Assembly (NCBI RefSeq): GCF_029852145.1 | Contig: NC_079979.1 | Span: forward strand, 3,396,501 to 3,460,500 | Reading direction: 5' to 3' | Length of the DNA stretch: 64,000 nt | Origin: Microplitis mediator | Taxonomy: Eukaryota > Arthropoda > Insecta > Hymenoptera > Braconidae | In this document: in pieces, positions 34,676-45,852 of the stretch | Numbering within the stretch: the first letter of the stretch is position 1 | Layout of the letters: every line of letters begins with the position of its first letter | Position numbers and translations under genes: made by a program | The notes under the pieces: generated by a model | What the model was told of the DNA's origin: nothing | The model's input: only the letters and a program-made list of their open reading frames with translations | The model's database searches: none

Positions 34676-35668
34676 CTTGCTATTACTTTTTAACTAATGA
34701 ACTGATCAGAACGGTTCTGGCGGCAATCGAAAAAGCTTGTTAGCGACCAACTTTCCTAAAAATTTCAGATTGATCGATTCAATAGACTCTAAGATATAGA
34801 AGATATACGAAGAAATACAATTTTTTTTTTAGTTTTTTGGAAATTTTCAAAAAACGGCTAAATCGATTAATTTCAAAATTCAATCAGCTCTAGAACTCAA
34901 CAAATTACGTCGATGGCCACCTCTACCATCAAAATCGATTAATTCGTTCGAGAGATATCGCGGAAGAAAGAAATGCGAAAATACGGTTTTTTCCAAATAT
35001 CTTCGAAACGACTGAACCGATAAATTTCAATTTTGATCAGCTCTAGAATTCAACAGAACGCGTCGATTGCGACATCAAACGTCGAAATTAGTTGATAAGT
35101 TCAAAAGATATCGGCGTCAAAAGGTTAAAAAAAATAACATTTCATGTTATTCTTTCCGGATAAGTCACAATGTGATGTACTAAAATGTTTCCAAAATCAT
35201 ACCAACTCGTCGTCTTTATTGTCTCTTTTGATCCCCATATAATTTTATCTAACTCGTCTTTTAGTTTTAATCATATTATCAACGAAAAAATTAAAAAAAC
35301 ATAGTTTTTAATATTTTTTGCGGATATTTTATATATTTTGCCTCTGGTCTGAGTCAAAACTCATTTAAATCTTTATTTTTATCACTGACATTGATTTCTA
35401 CCTTAATTTATTTATTATATTGTACATAATCGGGACCGAAAATTTAAAACTCGCATGTTCATTAATGAATTCCAATTCTTAAATTTGTAAACATTTATAT
35501 GAAACGTAACTTGTTGGAGCTTGAAAAGCTCATGAAAAAACAATTGCATGTAAAAGCATTTTCGAGCTCGAAAATTTATTTACACTAATGTTTTCGAGCC
35601 TTTTGAGCTCGAAAAGAGCGGGAAGATTTGGAGTTGGCCCGCGGGGCCAACCGACGCCCAGATTTTTT
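34577..35668 (+). mobile_element. A-family element, long form lacking its 5' tip
   Basis: Begins in the GT tract (34586-34673), runs through three modules and the distal part (AAAAAATAACATTTCATGTT at 35130), and ends GGGCCAACCGACGCCCAG. Confidence 0.78.
34586..34673. repeat. (GT)n microsatellite
   Basis: About 44 uninterrupted GT units at the usual A-element position. Confidence 0.9.
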
Positions 35669-35975
35669 TTGTAGCCTTAAGTATCCCCTTTGAAATAAAA
35701 CAAGGCCGATTCTTGGAACTCTAATAGTTTTCGAGATAATCAAAAAATAAACTTGGAAAATTCGTAAAATGATAAGATTTGGAGTTTTGCATAACTTTTG
35801 ATAGAAATTTTTTTCCGTTGGTAAAACTTCCTTGTAGGATGAAAGAAAACTCCTTACCAAATTTTCTCCAAATCAAAAAGGGTCGATTCCAACTATCGGT
35901 TAATTTAATATGGAATCACCCACATGATTATTATAAAATAATTTTTGAATGATAAAGTTTTAAAATTGCATTTTT

Positions 35976-36531
35976 AACTTCCCGCTAAGAAAATTGAAAA
36001 TTTTCAAAAATTCGGGAAGTTATTGGTTTCAATCCGCTTCTCGAAAATCGAATTTCTATTAGATCTTAACGATTTGAGGTTCTAGGAAGCTGTTCTGACT
36101 AATTTCAAGATGATGTCCGAGTGTATGTATGTGTGTACGTAAGTACGTACATTAGAGTGTCTCAAAAAATCGACTTTTTTTTTTTTTTCTTGAAGAACAT
36201 TGAAAAATCGACAGAGTATCTCTAGACAAAGACCCTGTTAAAATATGAGACCTTGATATTAATATTTAAAGGTGGCGATTCACGATTTTCTATTTTCCAT
36301 TTAAATAACATGGGAAAAAGAAAATCGTGAATCGCCACCTTTAAATATTAATATTAAGGTCTCATATTTTAACAGGGTCTTTGTCTAGAGATACTATGTC
36401 GATTTTTCAATGTTCTTCAAGAAAAAAAAAAAAAGTCGATTTTTTGAGACACTCTAACGTACATACGTTTCGAGTTCAAACACAGCTGGAAGTTTTGAGG
36501 CTGGCTCGCAGGGTCAACCGATAGACAGATT
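35976..36531 (+). mobile_element. A-family element, internally deleted, split by P2
   Basis: Left part 35976-36152 (AACTTCCCGCTAAGAAAATTG to the GTAC tract) and right part 36457-36531 (to CAGGGTCAACCGATAGACAG). The modules are missing. Confidence 0.78.
36153..36456. mobile_element. P-family palindromic element P2 with 8-bp target duplication
   Basis: 304 bp, almost perfect palindrome: TAGAGTGTCTCAAAAAATCG pairs with its complement at the right end. ACGTACAT lies at 36145-36152 and 36457-36464. An 8-bp duplication fits hAT elements; the target is a GTAC microsatellite, so part of the match may be chance. Confidence 0.82.
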
Positions 36532-36534
36532 TTT

Positions 36535-36990
36535 TTTTTCGTAGCGGTACTATTCTTTGCAAAAAGTACATAGCTTTCAAATATTTCAAGTATCATTAAA
36601 AAAATTATAAAATTTATATTATCATATATGAATTCGAAACAAAATAGAGTGTCTCGGATAAAATGTGACTCATTAAAAATGTAACGTATTAATATTTTCT
36701 TGTACAATTTATTCATTATGCATATAATATGTATTTTATTATGGTGTTTCTTAAAAACAATCTATAACTGCACTCTTTATCTTTTTTTGTAATCAATAGA
36801 TTATTGTATTATTATTGAAAATATAGTTGTTGTGAACATTTAAAAATTATATCGATTTTGAATAAATGAACTTATTTGCTCATAAAAAAATATACTACAT
36901 AATTTGTCTTTTCTTTATTTTCCCCTTTACAAGTCATTTAAGAATTTGTAAATTTTAAATAAATATTTTTAGCCTATTTTAATAATTTTT
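36535..36990. other. AT-rich spacer, no features
   Basis: A 99-codon minus-strand frame partly overlaps the A-element end; no motif recognised. Confidence 0.4.
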
Positions 36991-37962
36991 AACTTCCCGC
37001 TAAAAAAATTGTTAATTCTCAAAAATTCGGGGAGTTATTGGTTTCACCACGATTTTCGAAAATTGAGATTTCATCAGATGTCGACGTTTTGAGGTCCTAG
37101 GAAGCTATTTTGACTATTTTCAGAAGGATGTCCGAGTGCCTGTGTGTGTGTGTATGTGTGTGTGTGCGTGTGTGTGTGGCGGATGTAAACTCTTCATATC
37201 TTTTAAATGAATTGACCGATTGATATGGTTAAGGTGGCAATCGAAAGAGTTGCTGGCCGTCAACTTTTCTTAAAATTTTAAATCAATCGATCAAATGGAC
37301 TCTAAGATAAAAAAAAATTAAAAAAAAAAAAATTTTTTTTTCAATTTTTTCAAAATTTTTCAGAAATGGCTCGATCGCTCGATTCCAAAATCTAATCAGC
37401 TCTAGAATTCAATAAAACGCGTCAATTGCCGCCTCAATTATCTCAATCGGTTTATTCGTTTGAGAGATATCGTTGGAGAAAAAATGGTAAAAAACGATTC
37501 TTTCGAAAACAACGGCGTCCAGAAGTATTTTCAAGCTTGAAGAGCTCGGAAATGTACTCACAACAATGTTTTCGAGCTCAAGGAGCCTAAAAACAGGGGG
37601 AAGTTTTGGGGCTGACCCACAGGGTCAACCAATAGACCGATATTTTTTTCTGGTTATTTTTTAATTTCTCAGAATCAATTCAAACGATCGACTTCAAAAT
37701 TTAAACAGCTTTAGAACTCTAAAAAGCGTCGATTGCCGTCATAACCATCTTACTCGGTTTTTTTTTTCGAGAGATATCGTTGGAGAAGGAAATGATGAAA
37801 ATTGGTTTATCACGAATATCTTTGCAACAATTAAATCAAACATTTCCAAAATTTGATCAGCTCTAGAATTCAATAAAACGCACTGATTGCCACCTCGAAC
37901 ATCAAAATCTATTCATTAGTTCAAAAGATATCGACAACGAAAAGTGTAAAATCGTTATTTTC

Positions 37963-38160
37963 GATACGTATGCAGAACGGTAGGGATTCTGACGGCTTGA
38001 AGTGACGTTACGAGTTTGAGGCTATGTGCGCTTTCTTATCAAGACCGGATATAGTACGAGGTCTAGATGAGAATGTATCCATAGCCTCAAACGCGTGTCT
38101 GCACTTCAAGTCTGTCAGGGTTCCTACCTTTGAGCATAAAGTATCGAACAAAATTTTTTG
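37963..38160. mobile_element. Hairpin MITE, GAGGCTATG inner stem
   Basis: About 68-bp inverted arms: TTCGATAC...GGCTTGAAGTG...GAGTTTGAGGCTATG (left) against CATAGCCTCAAAC...CACTTCAAG...AGTATCGAA (right). Inserted in the A element. Confidence 0.7.
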
Positions 38161-38370
38161 TCATATCAACGACGGAAGTTGAATTTGGGAGAGAAACAGT
38201 CAAAAATGTTCTAAGTCGTGTAGGAATGTAGAGACAGATAGAGACAAGTTACTTTTCGATACAAGTTTGAGGAAAGTTAACCAAACTATAGATTGCCAGA
38301 AATCGTATAGTTTGCGCCCTCTGCATGTTGCTTGAAAATCCAACTTTCGCGGTTGATATGACAAAATAGT
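38157..38370. mobile_element. Second hairpin MITE next to the first
   Basis: TTTTGTCATATCAACGACGG at the left pairs with CGGTTGATATGACAAAA at the right; AGTTGAATTT pairs with AATCCAACTT. A further small hairpin (TATCTATCGAGTGCGATCG against GACTCGATTGTACTAGATA) follows at 38373-38424. Confidence 0.65.
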
Positions 38371-39165
38371 AGTTTATCTATCGAGTGCGATCGTGTCTTA
38401 GACTCGATTGTACTAGATAAATACATTAGTTTTTGTGACAGATATTTGAAATTTACTACATTTAGTGCCTATAAATGGCAGGTTATAAATCGGCGTTTAT
38501 TTATTTGGTAAGATTGTTTTGAGTATTTGTTGAACATTAGAGAGAAGTCGGTAAGTGGCCGAATTAAAATGATGATAAATTTTGTCACAAGATGGCTCGT
38601 TAAGTTACTTCGATATTTTTTGGTCGTTTGCTTTCGCACATGTAACCAAAAAATATTTTTTGATCCGATGATGACGTCACTATTAGACCGATTTGGTATC
38701 TTTTTTACCAGCTGTATCTTATCTAATATTTTTAGCTGCCGGCTATAGGCGCTAAATGTCGTAGATTTCAAGTGTCTGCCACAAAAAATAACATTTAATG
38801 CCATTTTTTCTGGATAATTTATAACATAGCTTACTACAATGTATTTAAAATCATACTGATTTTTCATGTTTACGGTCGCTGTTCATCACCATCTTACATA
38901 GTACAATTTGTTTTTCTGTTTAAATAATACTATCAATAGAAAAATGGAAAAAACACCGTTTTTAATAAGTTTCTCGCATATTTTGAATAATAACGCTATG
39001 CTCTGAGTCAAAACTCATTGCAATTACTTACATTGTTTTCTACCTGAATACGTTGATTTTATTGAACGTAATCGTAATAAAAATTTCAAGAAAACTTGTA
39101 TGTTAATTATTTTCAATGGTCAACATTATATTCGCAAGGTCAACTGATTTCCAAATTTTTAGTTC

Positions 39166-39600
39166 AATTTTCAGTTTGATTTTTTTTCGTTCAAATCTTA
39201 CCACATTTTATTGTTTAAGACTTTCCAATATATTTTCGGTTATACAGGAGTATTTTTTATTTTAATCATAATAAGTGAATTACAAAACGATGCAAAAATT
39301 GATTGGAATGATTATTTACATATTATAAATTAATACTAAAAATTTTTTAGTGAGGTTAAAAGTTTATATTTTGAGCTAAAATTTTAAATAAAGTATTGAT
39401 TTAACAAAAAAATATTTCTGCCGCCAAAAAAAAAAAAAAAAATAAATAACAAAATCCGAATTTTGATTATTTATAGAATTTATGAAATTTTCGAGTGACC
39501 CCATAAAAATTTTGTTAACCGAACAAACTTTCATGTGAGACTCGAAGAAAAAAAAATTGTTGGTTTTTTTGGACCACCCTAATACAAATGCATAATTTTT
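39166..39600. other. AT-rich spacer with a MITE edge
   Basis: Ends with GGACCACCCTAATAC (39569-39583), a terminus like that at 58921. Nothing coding. Confidence 0.4.
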
Positions 39601-39614
39601 TTCTTTTGCTTAAG

Positions 39615-39813
39615 ATAATTGACATTTACAATTACCGCGGTTAAAGTTATTACTGGCGTTAGGAAGTATGATGATGACAAGTACGACAACTTTGTCGGCA
39701 ATGTTATTTATTTCACGTGGTACACCAATTGTGGTTCGCATTCCAATGTTTACCATAACGTAAATGCGCATTCAGTCAAGCTAGAACGCATTTGTGGGTT
39801 TTACAATATGTAG
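39615..39813 (+). CDS. Possible terminal exon of an unrecognised gene
   Basis: About 60 codons to TAG at 39811-39813, with codon positions that vary as in coding DNA and a cysteine-containing tail (TNCGSHSNVYHNV and ERICGFYNM). A stop lies in frame at 39616, so a start must come from a splice acceptor, for example after TTAAAG near 39648. I do not recognise the protein. It may equally be a decayed fragment. The solo LTR begins about 120 bp downstream. Confidence 0.25.
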
Positions 39814-39930
39814 AGATGGAATATTATTACAATTTTGTTTTTTTTCTTTAATAATAATTGAAAGGAGTGTTTTAATATTTATTTTAGAAGCGTCGATAAT
39901 AAATTATTTATTTTGTCATTTTTGACAGGT

Positions 39931-40752
39931 GTTACGTCCCAGCCTGCTCATCAGATGGCTCTGCCAATTTTTAAATCGTAAATAATAATAGACCGACCTG
40001 AGACCCGCTGAATCGATATATTTAAATAATAGAACTATTAATAATGATATATTTTCTTTATAATAAATATTAATAAGTATGCATTTAAAAATAGTCAAAT
40101 AGATGATATGTTTTTAATGCATTAGAATATTTATTCATCACCGACGATTTCTCTAAAAGAATGTTAATGAATAAAAATAGATAAGAATAATTGTACGACA
40201 AATAATGACTGTTAAAAAGAATAAAAAAAGTGAAATTAGTTTTTCCACGAAAAAGTGAAAACATTGAAAAACATCGTCCGACTGCTGACGCAACAGTATC
40301 CGCGTCGAACGATGATAACGAAACTCCCTCTTTTTGGGAATAAGGCCCTAAAACCTTATCCCACTTTTCTCTAGGGTGTTGGCTCATGTAAAGATATAAA
40401 AAGCCGATGCCCAATGCATCACTAGCACACACTCGTACACTCTCACATCAACCAGAAATTATAGTAGTGCAGTTTATAGCACGCAAGTAAACTCCCGGTT
40501 TAATTTAATTACATTATTCTTTTGACACGAAGTTATTTGTCACATAATTATTGTAAACTCAAGTGTATATTCATCCGAATTCGTCGACTGTTCTATTTTA
40601 TATGAATAAATCAAATATATTTATTCTTTAAATCACGACCAAGTTATTTCGAGCTTTCAAGAACTACGCCGTATCCGAAGATCTAAAGTCACGTCCAATT
40701 CAAATAATTCGCGCCGGCAACTCACAAGCCGACACGACTCCAGGACGTAACC
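39931..40752 (+). mobile_element. Probable solo LTR
   Basis: 822 bp beginning GTTACGTCCC and ending GGACGTAACC, a 9-bp terminal inverted repeat, flanked by CAGGT at 39926-39930 and 40753-40757. Inside are a TATA motif (GATATAAAAAGC near 40390), a downstream transcribed-looking region and AATAAATC near 40604, in plus-strand order, as in a retrotransposon LTR. No internal domain is adjacent, so one LTR has remained. The superfamily (Ty3 or BEL-like) cannot be told. The minus-strand open frame of 115 codons is fortuitous. Confidence 0.62.
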
Positions 40753-40757
40753 CAGGT

Positions 40758-41023
40758 ACCGTTTTTGACCACTTTCGGGCCAGTTTTGGACACTTAAAAA
40801 ATTTTAATAAAATAATTTGCAAAAGACGCAATAGTTACTTAAATATGTTTGAAGATACTGTTGTCCTTCTATTAAAATGAAAATTGTATTTTACACTCGT
40901 TCATTAATTAAAATAAAATATTCAATGTCCAAAAATGGAGTAGTGGCCATAAATGGTACCTCTATCTTCCCGTTTTTTTTTGTCGGGTTTGAATTTTATT
41001 TCGTGAATTTTATCAAGACTGAG
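40758..41023. other. Spacer, no features
   Basis: Nothing recognised. Confidence 0.4.
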
Positions 41024-41760
41024 CCTGCATGAAAAAAATTTTTATTGTTATATGTATACAAAAATATATAATTTTATAAAACTGCAAAAATTTATATATG
41101 TTGAAACATATGTATATATAACTTAAAAGTATTCTTTCTTTATAACATAAACTATATAAAAAATATATTTTCTATTGTAGAGCATCGTATGTTTTCAAAA
41201 TATAATTGGCCGAACATAAATTTCAATATCATAAATTATAATCGAGACATACATTATAAAATATTGTAAATGCTATATAAAAAAGTAATAACGTTCATCC
41301 GGATGAAAAATAATTTTGTCTAATTATACATAATCATATTAATCGTACATGACTATATAATCAGATCTGAAAATTGGCCAGATCTGATCATATATAATCA
41401 TATATAATTATGGGTCATTCCTACTAAATTTTTTTTCGAGTGTTTTTATCGTAAAGCTGAGAATTTTTTACAAAAAAAGTATAGAGCTAGTATTTTTATA
41501 GAAAATGTTTTTACTATAGAAAAAAATTAATGAAAAAGTTAAAAAAAAAAAATCGTCAAAATTCAAAAAATCATTACTTTGAAAGTACTGAATATTAAGA
41601 GCTCAACTCTTCAGGGAATCTTCATTCTGATGTAGAAAATTACTCCCCAAAATTTGAACAAGATCCGCGGGGGTCACACTCAAAAAAACATTTTAATTGC
41701 TGGAATGACCCTTATTTATAATTATGCATGAACGGATATACCCGGGAGAAACGAATCATA
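41024..41760. mobile_element. Two adjoining W-type elements with TATAT and TAATCATAT words
   Basis: The first starts CCTGCATGAAAAAAATTTTT and ends at CATCCGG near 41302. A second starts CCGGATGAAAAATAATTTTG, carries AATCATATATAATCA words and the pair TCAGATCTGAAAATTGGCCAGATCTGA (given here only as its outer words TCAGATC and GATCTGA), and ends near ATACCCGGGAG (41735-41745), with unrelated sequence between. Boundaries are approximate. Confidence 0.4.
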
Positions 41761-41814
41761 GATAACCATATATGGCCACATATGTAAATTGTGGTATAGT
41801 GCTATATTTAAGAA

Positions 41815-41892
41815 AAAAATCGGTCTATCGGTTGACCCTGCGGGCCAGCTCCAAAACTTCCCGCTATTTTCGACCTCTTTGAGTGCGAAAAA
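41815..41892 (-). mobile_element. A-family end fragment
   Basis: ATCGGTCTATCGGTTGACCC followed by AAACTTCCCGCTATTTTCG; stops before the modules. Confidence 0.7.
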
Positions 41893-41921
41893 TTTTTAAA
41901 TATAGCGAAACCTAAACATGC

Positions 41922-42085
41922 AAACCTTCTCAATAAGACAATTTATAGAAAAATTGAGAAAAATATAGATAGCCCGAACTGGGAATCGAACCCAGATCAT
42001 GTCGGTATCGCGCCGAGTGCTCTACCAGTTGAGCTATCCGGCACTATAATATATTCCGTTCAATTTGATCTATAACTTATTGAGC
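41922..42085 (-). mobile_element. tRNA-derived element (copy S2), best preserved
   Basis: Minus strand: GATAGCTCAACTGGTAGAGC (A box), a CTCGG/CCGAC-like stem with CGCGATA loop, and CTGGGTTCGATTCCCAG, a perfect T-arm (B box). The acceptor ends pair only partly and position 33 of the loop is not T, so a tRNA-derived repeat is more likely than a functional tRNA. An AAGACAATTTATAGA end follows as in S1. Confidence 0.7.
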
Positions 42086-42149
42086 CACACCGTCCATCGT
42101 ACGGTAATACACCAATTTTTGAATATAGTGAAACCTAAACTTACAATTA

Positions 42150-42235
42150 ACCTTCTCAATAAGACAATTTATAGATAAATTGAGAAAAATTTAGATAGCC
42201 CGAACTGGGAATCGAACGCAGGCCATGTCGGTATC
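42150..42235 (-). mobile_element. tRNA-derived element (copy S3), truncated
   Basis: Shares CAATAAGACAATTTATAGAT through GGGAATCGAACGCAGGCCATG with S2 in the same orientation and is cut within the anticodon arm, where A-element sequence begins. Confidence 0.65.
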
Positions 42236-42715
42236 GCTCGTCGAGCTGGAAAATACTTTTGTAAGCCGTTCGTTTCGAAAAGAAACGTTTCTTACCATTT
42301 TCTCTCCAACGATATCTCTCAAACGAAATGAATGATTGAGACGGTTGAGGCGGCCATCGACGTGTTTTATTGAGTTCTAAAGCTGATCAGATTTGAGAAT
42401 CGATTCATCGAGTCGTTTTTGAGAAATTTCAAAAATACTAAGAAAAAATTTTTCTTTCAATTCTTTCCACAACGGTTTCTCTTGGACGAATGAACTGATT
42501 TCGATAGTTGAGGTGGCATTTGATGCGGCCTATAAGGTTTCAGAGCTGATTAGATTTTGGAATCAATCCATCGAGCACAGTACAAGTCATTCGAAAAAAA
42601 CGTTTTTGAAAAAATTTAATTTTTGGAATCTCTTCGAACGAACCCTACCGATCAAGCTCAATTTCTACAGGTTTTAGATATTGACAAGCCGCGTCGAATG
42701 TGACAAGCCTGCACA
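42233..42715 (-). mobile_element. A-family element, partial
   Basis: Modules only, from CGTCGAGCTGGAAAATAC to ATTGACAAGCCGCGTCGAATG. The junction with S3 has no duplication and looks like a deletion or recombination point. Confidence 0.7.
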
Positions 42716-42719
42716 AATA

Positions 42720-43543
42720 TGATACTTATTTAAGTAATAGACTAATTAAATAAGAATCAACAGCAGTAGCATAAAAAATTCCAATCAGGTATTGATAACA
42801 AACTTATAAACACATAAATAATTCATTAGATACATGAAAACTTATTCGCAAAAATTATTTTAAACAAAGCTATTATTGGGATGTTTGAAAATTTATGACT
42901 CGGATCCAAGCTCGATACCAAAGTTTAAATTTCCAGAGCTTTCTAGGGATATTACAAATCAACTTTTTTGAAAATTTGAAGCAAATGGAAGTTTCGAGAA
43001 AAAAGTAATAGCTATCTGAACATAGCGATTTTTTAAAAATTGATCGGCTTTGGACGATCGTATATATACGAAATCGGAGCAATGAAGAAAAATTACGGTA
43101 GATGTCAACAGAAGACACATACACAAAAAATATTAGCTGTTGTTTATCCTTATACTTTGAAAATTGTAGATATGAGAGGATTTTAAAAAAGGGGGAAATT
43201 TTGCTTAAACAGTGGTTCAGTTGGAAGCTCCCAACTATACCGGATATTAGTTTAGAGAAAATATCTATTCTTTTCTTGAAATTAGGGCGTACACAGAGAA
43301 AAAGTACCGCCGGAAAAGTCTCTCTAAGTTATATAGAAGCTGAGATACAAATTTTTTAAAATAATCACAAAATTGATTTTTTTTTAATTTCAAAAAATTC
43401 TCTAGTAGCCGGATTTAGGGGTTTGAGCTCAAATTTTTAGGATCACCTTCTTTTCTGACCTACTTTCGAAAAAAAAATCAGCGTCTAATTCTGTGATCCA
43501 CGCGTGAACACTTTTGTCGAAAAGTAATGGATCTGCCCATACA
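42720..43543. other. Intergenic, no gene assigned
   Basis: Overlapping open frames of 83 and 85 codons on opposite strands (42873-43359) carry no motif I know. No repeat family matched. Confidence 0.35.
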
Positions 43544-43545
43544 TA

Positions 43546-43991
43546 GGGGGGAGTGGGGCAAAGTGAGCCCCGTAAGCTAGAAATGGGATTATTTTTACTT
43601 TTTTTTACTCGTTACACTACTTTATAGGCCCTTGTTTGTTATTTAACATTGATAAGCTGTGTCCATTAAAATTGAAATATCGAAAATTAGGGGCAAAGTG
43701 GGTCCCCATCTAAAAAAATTGTGTAAGACAAATTTAATGCTCGTTTTACTTTTTTTAAATTCTTCACTTTAAAAAAGTTATGAATAAGCTGTGTTCATAA
43801 TAAATTACGAATTTTAAAATATGGGATAAAGTGGGCAAAAATGAGTAAGACATAGATAAGCTAATAAGTAATAAATGAATAGTCGTAAAAAAGTAAAGGT
43901 GACTTATTATGAGCCTTGTTCCTAAAAAATTTCAGGCTTCTCACTTTACTCTCAAATTTTAGGGGGGCCCACTTTTCCCCGCCTTCCCCTG
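43546..43991. mobile_element. pogo/Tigger-type MITE with TA duplication
   Basis: Left GGGGGGAGTGGGGCAAAGTG and right, reversed, CAGGGGAAGGCGGGGAAAAG; TA at 43544-43545 and 43992-43993. These termini match the known Tigger/pogo type (CAGGGGGAGTGGGGCAAA-like). Subterminal GGGGCAAAGTGGGTCCCC at 43690 is a degraded repeat of the end. 446 bp, noncoding. A pogo-like transposase relic lies at 61800-62770. Confidence 0.82.
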
Positions 43992-43993
43992 TA

Positions 43994-44834
43994 TAAAATT
44001 AGGCATCGGGCAATCTCATATTTGGCCAACTTATTCGAATTCAAATTTAAATTAAGTTTTAAATTTTCAAACCAAATTAAATTCACTTTAGGACTCAAGA
44101 TATCATAAAAGAACATACGCTGCCATCTAACAAGAGTTTCAGGTATCATGACGAAGTTGCGGGAAAGTAAATATAAGCTGATGTCGATTTAATTTTCTCG
44201 TGGTTGATGATAAGAAATATACAATACTCAACTAAGTCCTTTATATTTAGCATGTTTATTATAGATCACTTAAATATTAGAAAAAGTGATTTTTAGGTTT
44301 ATTTGCAAATTTATTTTTTGTGCCAAAAAATAATTTTTAATTGGTTCTGGTTAGTAACGTTTTTGTTCGACGCATGACTCAAATGAGGACTAACTCTTTT
44401 AAATTTAATTTTAAGGCTATTAAAATCTTGGTAATGTCTCAATAATTTTTACATAATTTATCAAATTTTTCAAACTATCGAACATATTCATATAACAGTT
44501 CTGTAAGAAACGTAAATTTCTTAATTAGACAATATGTTGAATTTGATTTTTTTTTTTTTAATAAATCCGGCACTATTACAATTTTTGAATGCTCAGCTAT
44601 TAGGGACTCAAATACGTTAAATCAATTTTTTTGACGATATTCATAGTGAACAGGAAAAATTTTCAGTTTCCGTCAATATAAATTTTTATTTTTTTTTGGT
44701 GAAATGTCACAACCCCTAAAAAAGTTCTGAAAAAAATTTCTGGAAATTAAATAAATTCAATTTTTTGCAAGTAATTTACATGAAGAAAAATTACATTTCA
44801 CATGATTAGTGTGGGCGAAATAAGAAAAAAAAAC
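43994..44834. other. Intergenic, no features
   Basis: AT-rich; nothing recognised. Confidence 0.45.
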
Positions 44835-45050
44835 TGGAAAACGACGACTCTGCGGGCCAACCCCAAAACTTCCTGTTGTTTTTGAGCTCAAAGATTCTGA
44901 AAACGATACTTTCAATATTTTTTTCTTGACAATACCCTTGATTACATTGATGTTTTTAAGCTTTTCGAACTCGGAACTAGTTACGTTTTATACTTAATTT
45001 TAAAAATTTAAGAATCGAAAATGATTAATGAACAAGCGTTTTAAAATTTT
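44835..45050 (-). mobile_element. A-family end fragment with distal part
   Basis: GCGGGCCAACCCCAAAACTTCC, here with one 22-base landmark split as GCGGGCCAACCCC and AAAACTTCC, then the AGAATCGAAAATGATTAATG distal motif also seen at 10082. Directly precedes the next A copy. Confidence 0.6.
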
Positions 45051-45056
45051 TTTTTT

Positions 45057-45852
45057 AACTTCCCGCTAAGAAAATTGTAAATTTCCAAAAATTCGGGAAG
45101 TTATTGGTTTCGGTCCGATTTACGAAAATCGAATTTTCATCAGATGTCGACGTTTTGAGGTCCTAGGAATCTATTCTGACTATTTTCACGATGATGTCCG
45201 AGTGTATGTATGTATGTCTGTACGTACGTACGTACGTACGTATGTAAATACCTGTATCTTTTGAACGGATGAACCGATTTTAAACTTTAAGGTGTTATTC
45301 GACACAGCATGTCATTATCTTGAAGCTGTAAGAAAATTAAGCTTGATCGGTAGGGCTAGTTCAGAGATATTCCAAAAATAAAATTTTGTCAAAAGTGTTT
45401 TTTTCGGATAACTTTTAATGTGCTCGATGGATTGATCTCAAAATCGACTGGGCTCTAGAGCTTTATATGCCGCGTCGAATGCCACCTCAACCATCAAAAT
45501 CGGTACATTCGTTCAAGAGATACCGTTGTCGAAAGAAATGAAAAAAAAAATTTTTTACTTTTTTTGAAATATCTCGAAAACAACAGGATAAATCGAATTC
45601 GAAATTTGATCAGCTTTAGAACTTGATAAAACGCGTCGATTGCCACCTCAACCGTCTCAATCGGTTTATTCGTTTGAGAGATATCGTTGGAGAAAAAATG
45701 GTAAAAAACTATTTTTTTCGAAAAGAACGGCATACAAAAGTATTTTCGAGCTCGATGAGCTCGAAAATGTATTCACGACAAAGTTTTCGAAGGAGCTCGA
45801 AAACAGCGGGAAGTTTTAGAGCTGGCCCGCAGGGTCAACCGATAGACAGATT
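45057..45852 (+). mobile_element. A-family element, near-complete short form
   Basis: From AACTTCCCGCTAAGAAAATT to CAGGGTCAACCGATAGACAG, with GTAC microsatellite at 45203-45245 and four module copies. This is one of the best copies for a consensus. Confidence 0.85.

Larger units (their letters stand above)
34405..35930. mobile_element. Foldback element with 170-bp arms, split by an A element
   Basis: 34410-34577 and about 35755-35925 are inverted copies, each containing CCGATAGTTGGAATCGACCC and TTATCATTTTACGAATTTTCC. It starts about 80 bp after the receptor stop codon. The open frames that run into a poly-CV peptide are microsatellite translations. Confidence 0.75.
36991..39165 (+). mobile_element. 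A-family element, long form with inserted hairpin elements
   Basis: Starts AACTTCCCGCTAAAAAAATTG, has modules to 37960 and resumes with the distal part at about 38770 (ACAAAAAATAACATTTAATG), ending near AAGGTCAACTGATTTCC. The segment 37963-38769 is foreign to the family. Confidence 0.7.

Noticed and set aside
34438..34697. Two frames ending in poly-Cys-Val
   Set aside because: Both run through the GT microsatellite of an A element.
40085..40432. 115-codon minus-strand frame
   Set aside because: Lies antisense within the probable solo LTR; no motif.
41945..42050. Functional tRNA gene with anticodon CGA
   Set aside because: The T-arm is perfect, but the acceptor stem has mismatches, the base before the anticodon is not T and the sequence recurs as a repeat with common flanks.
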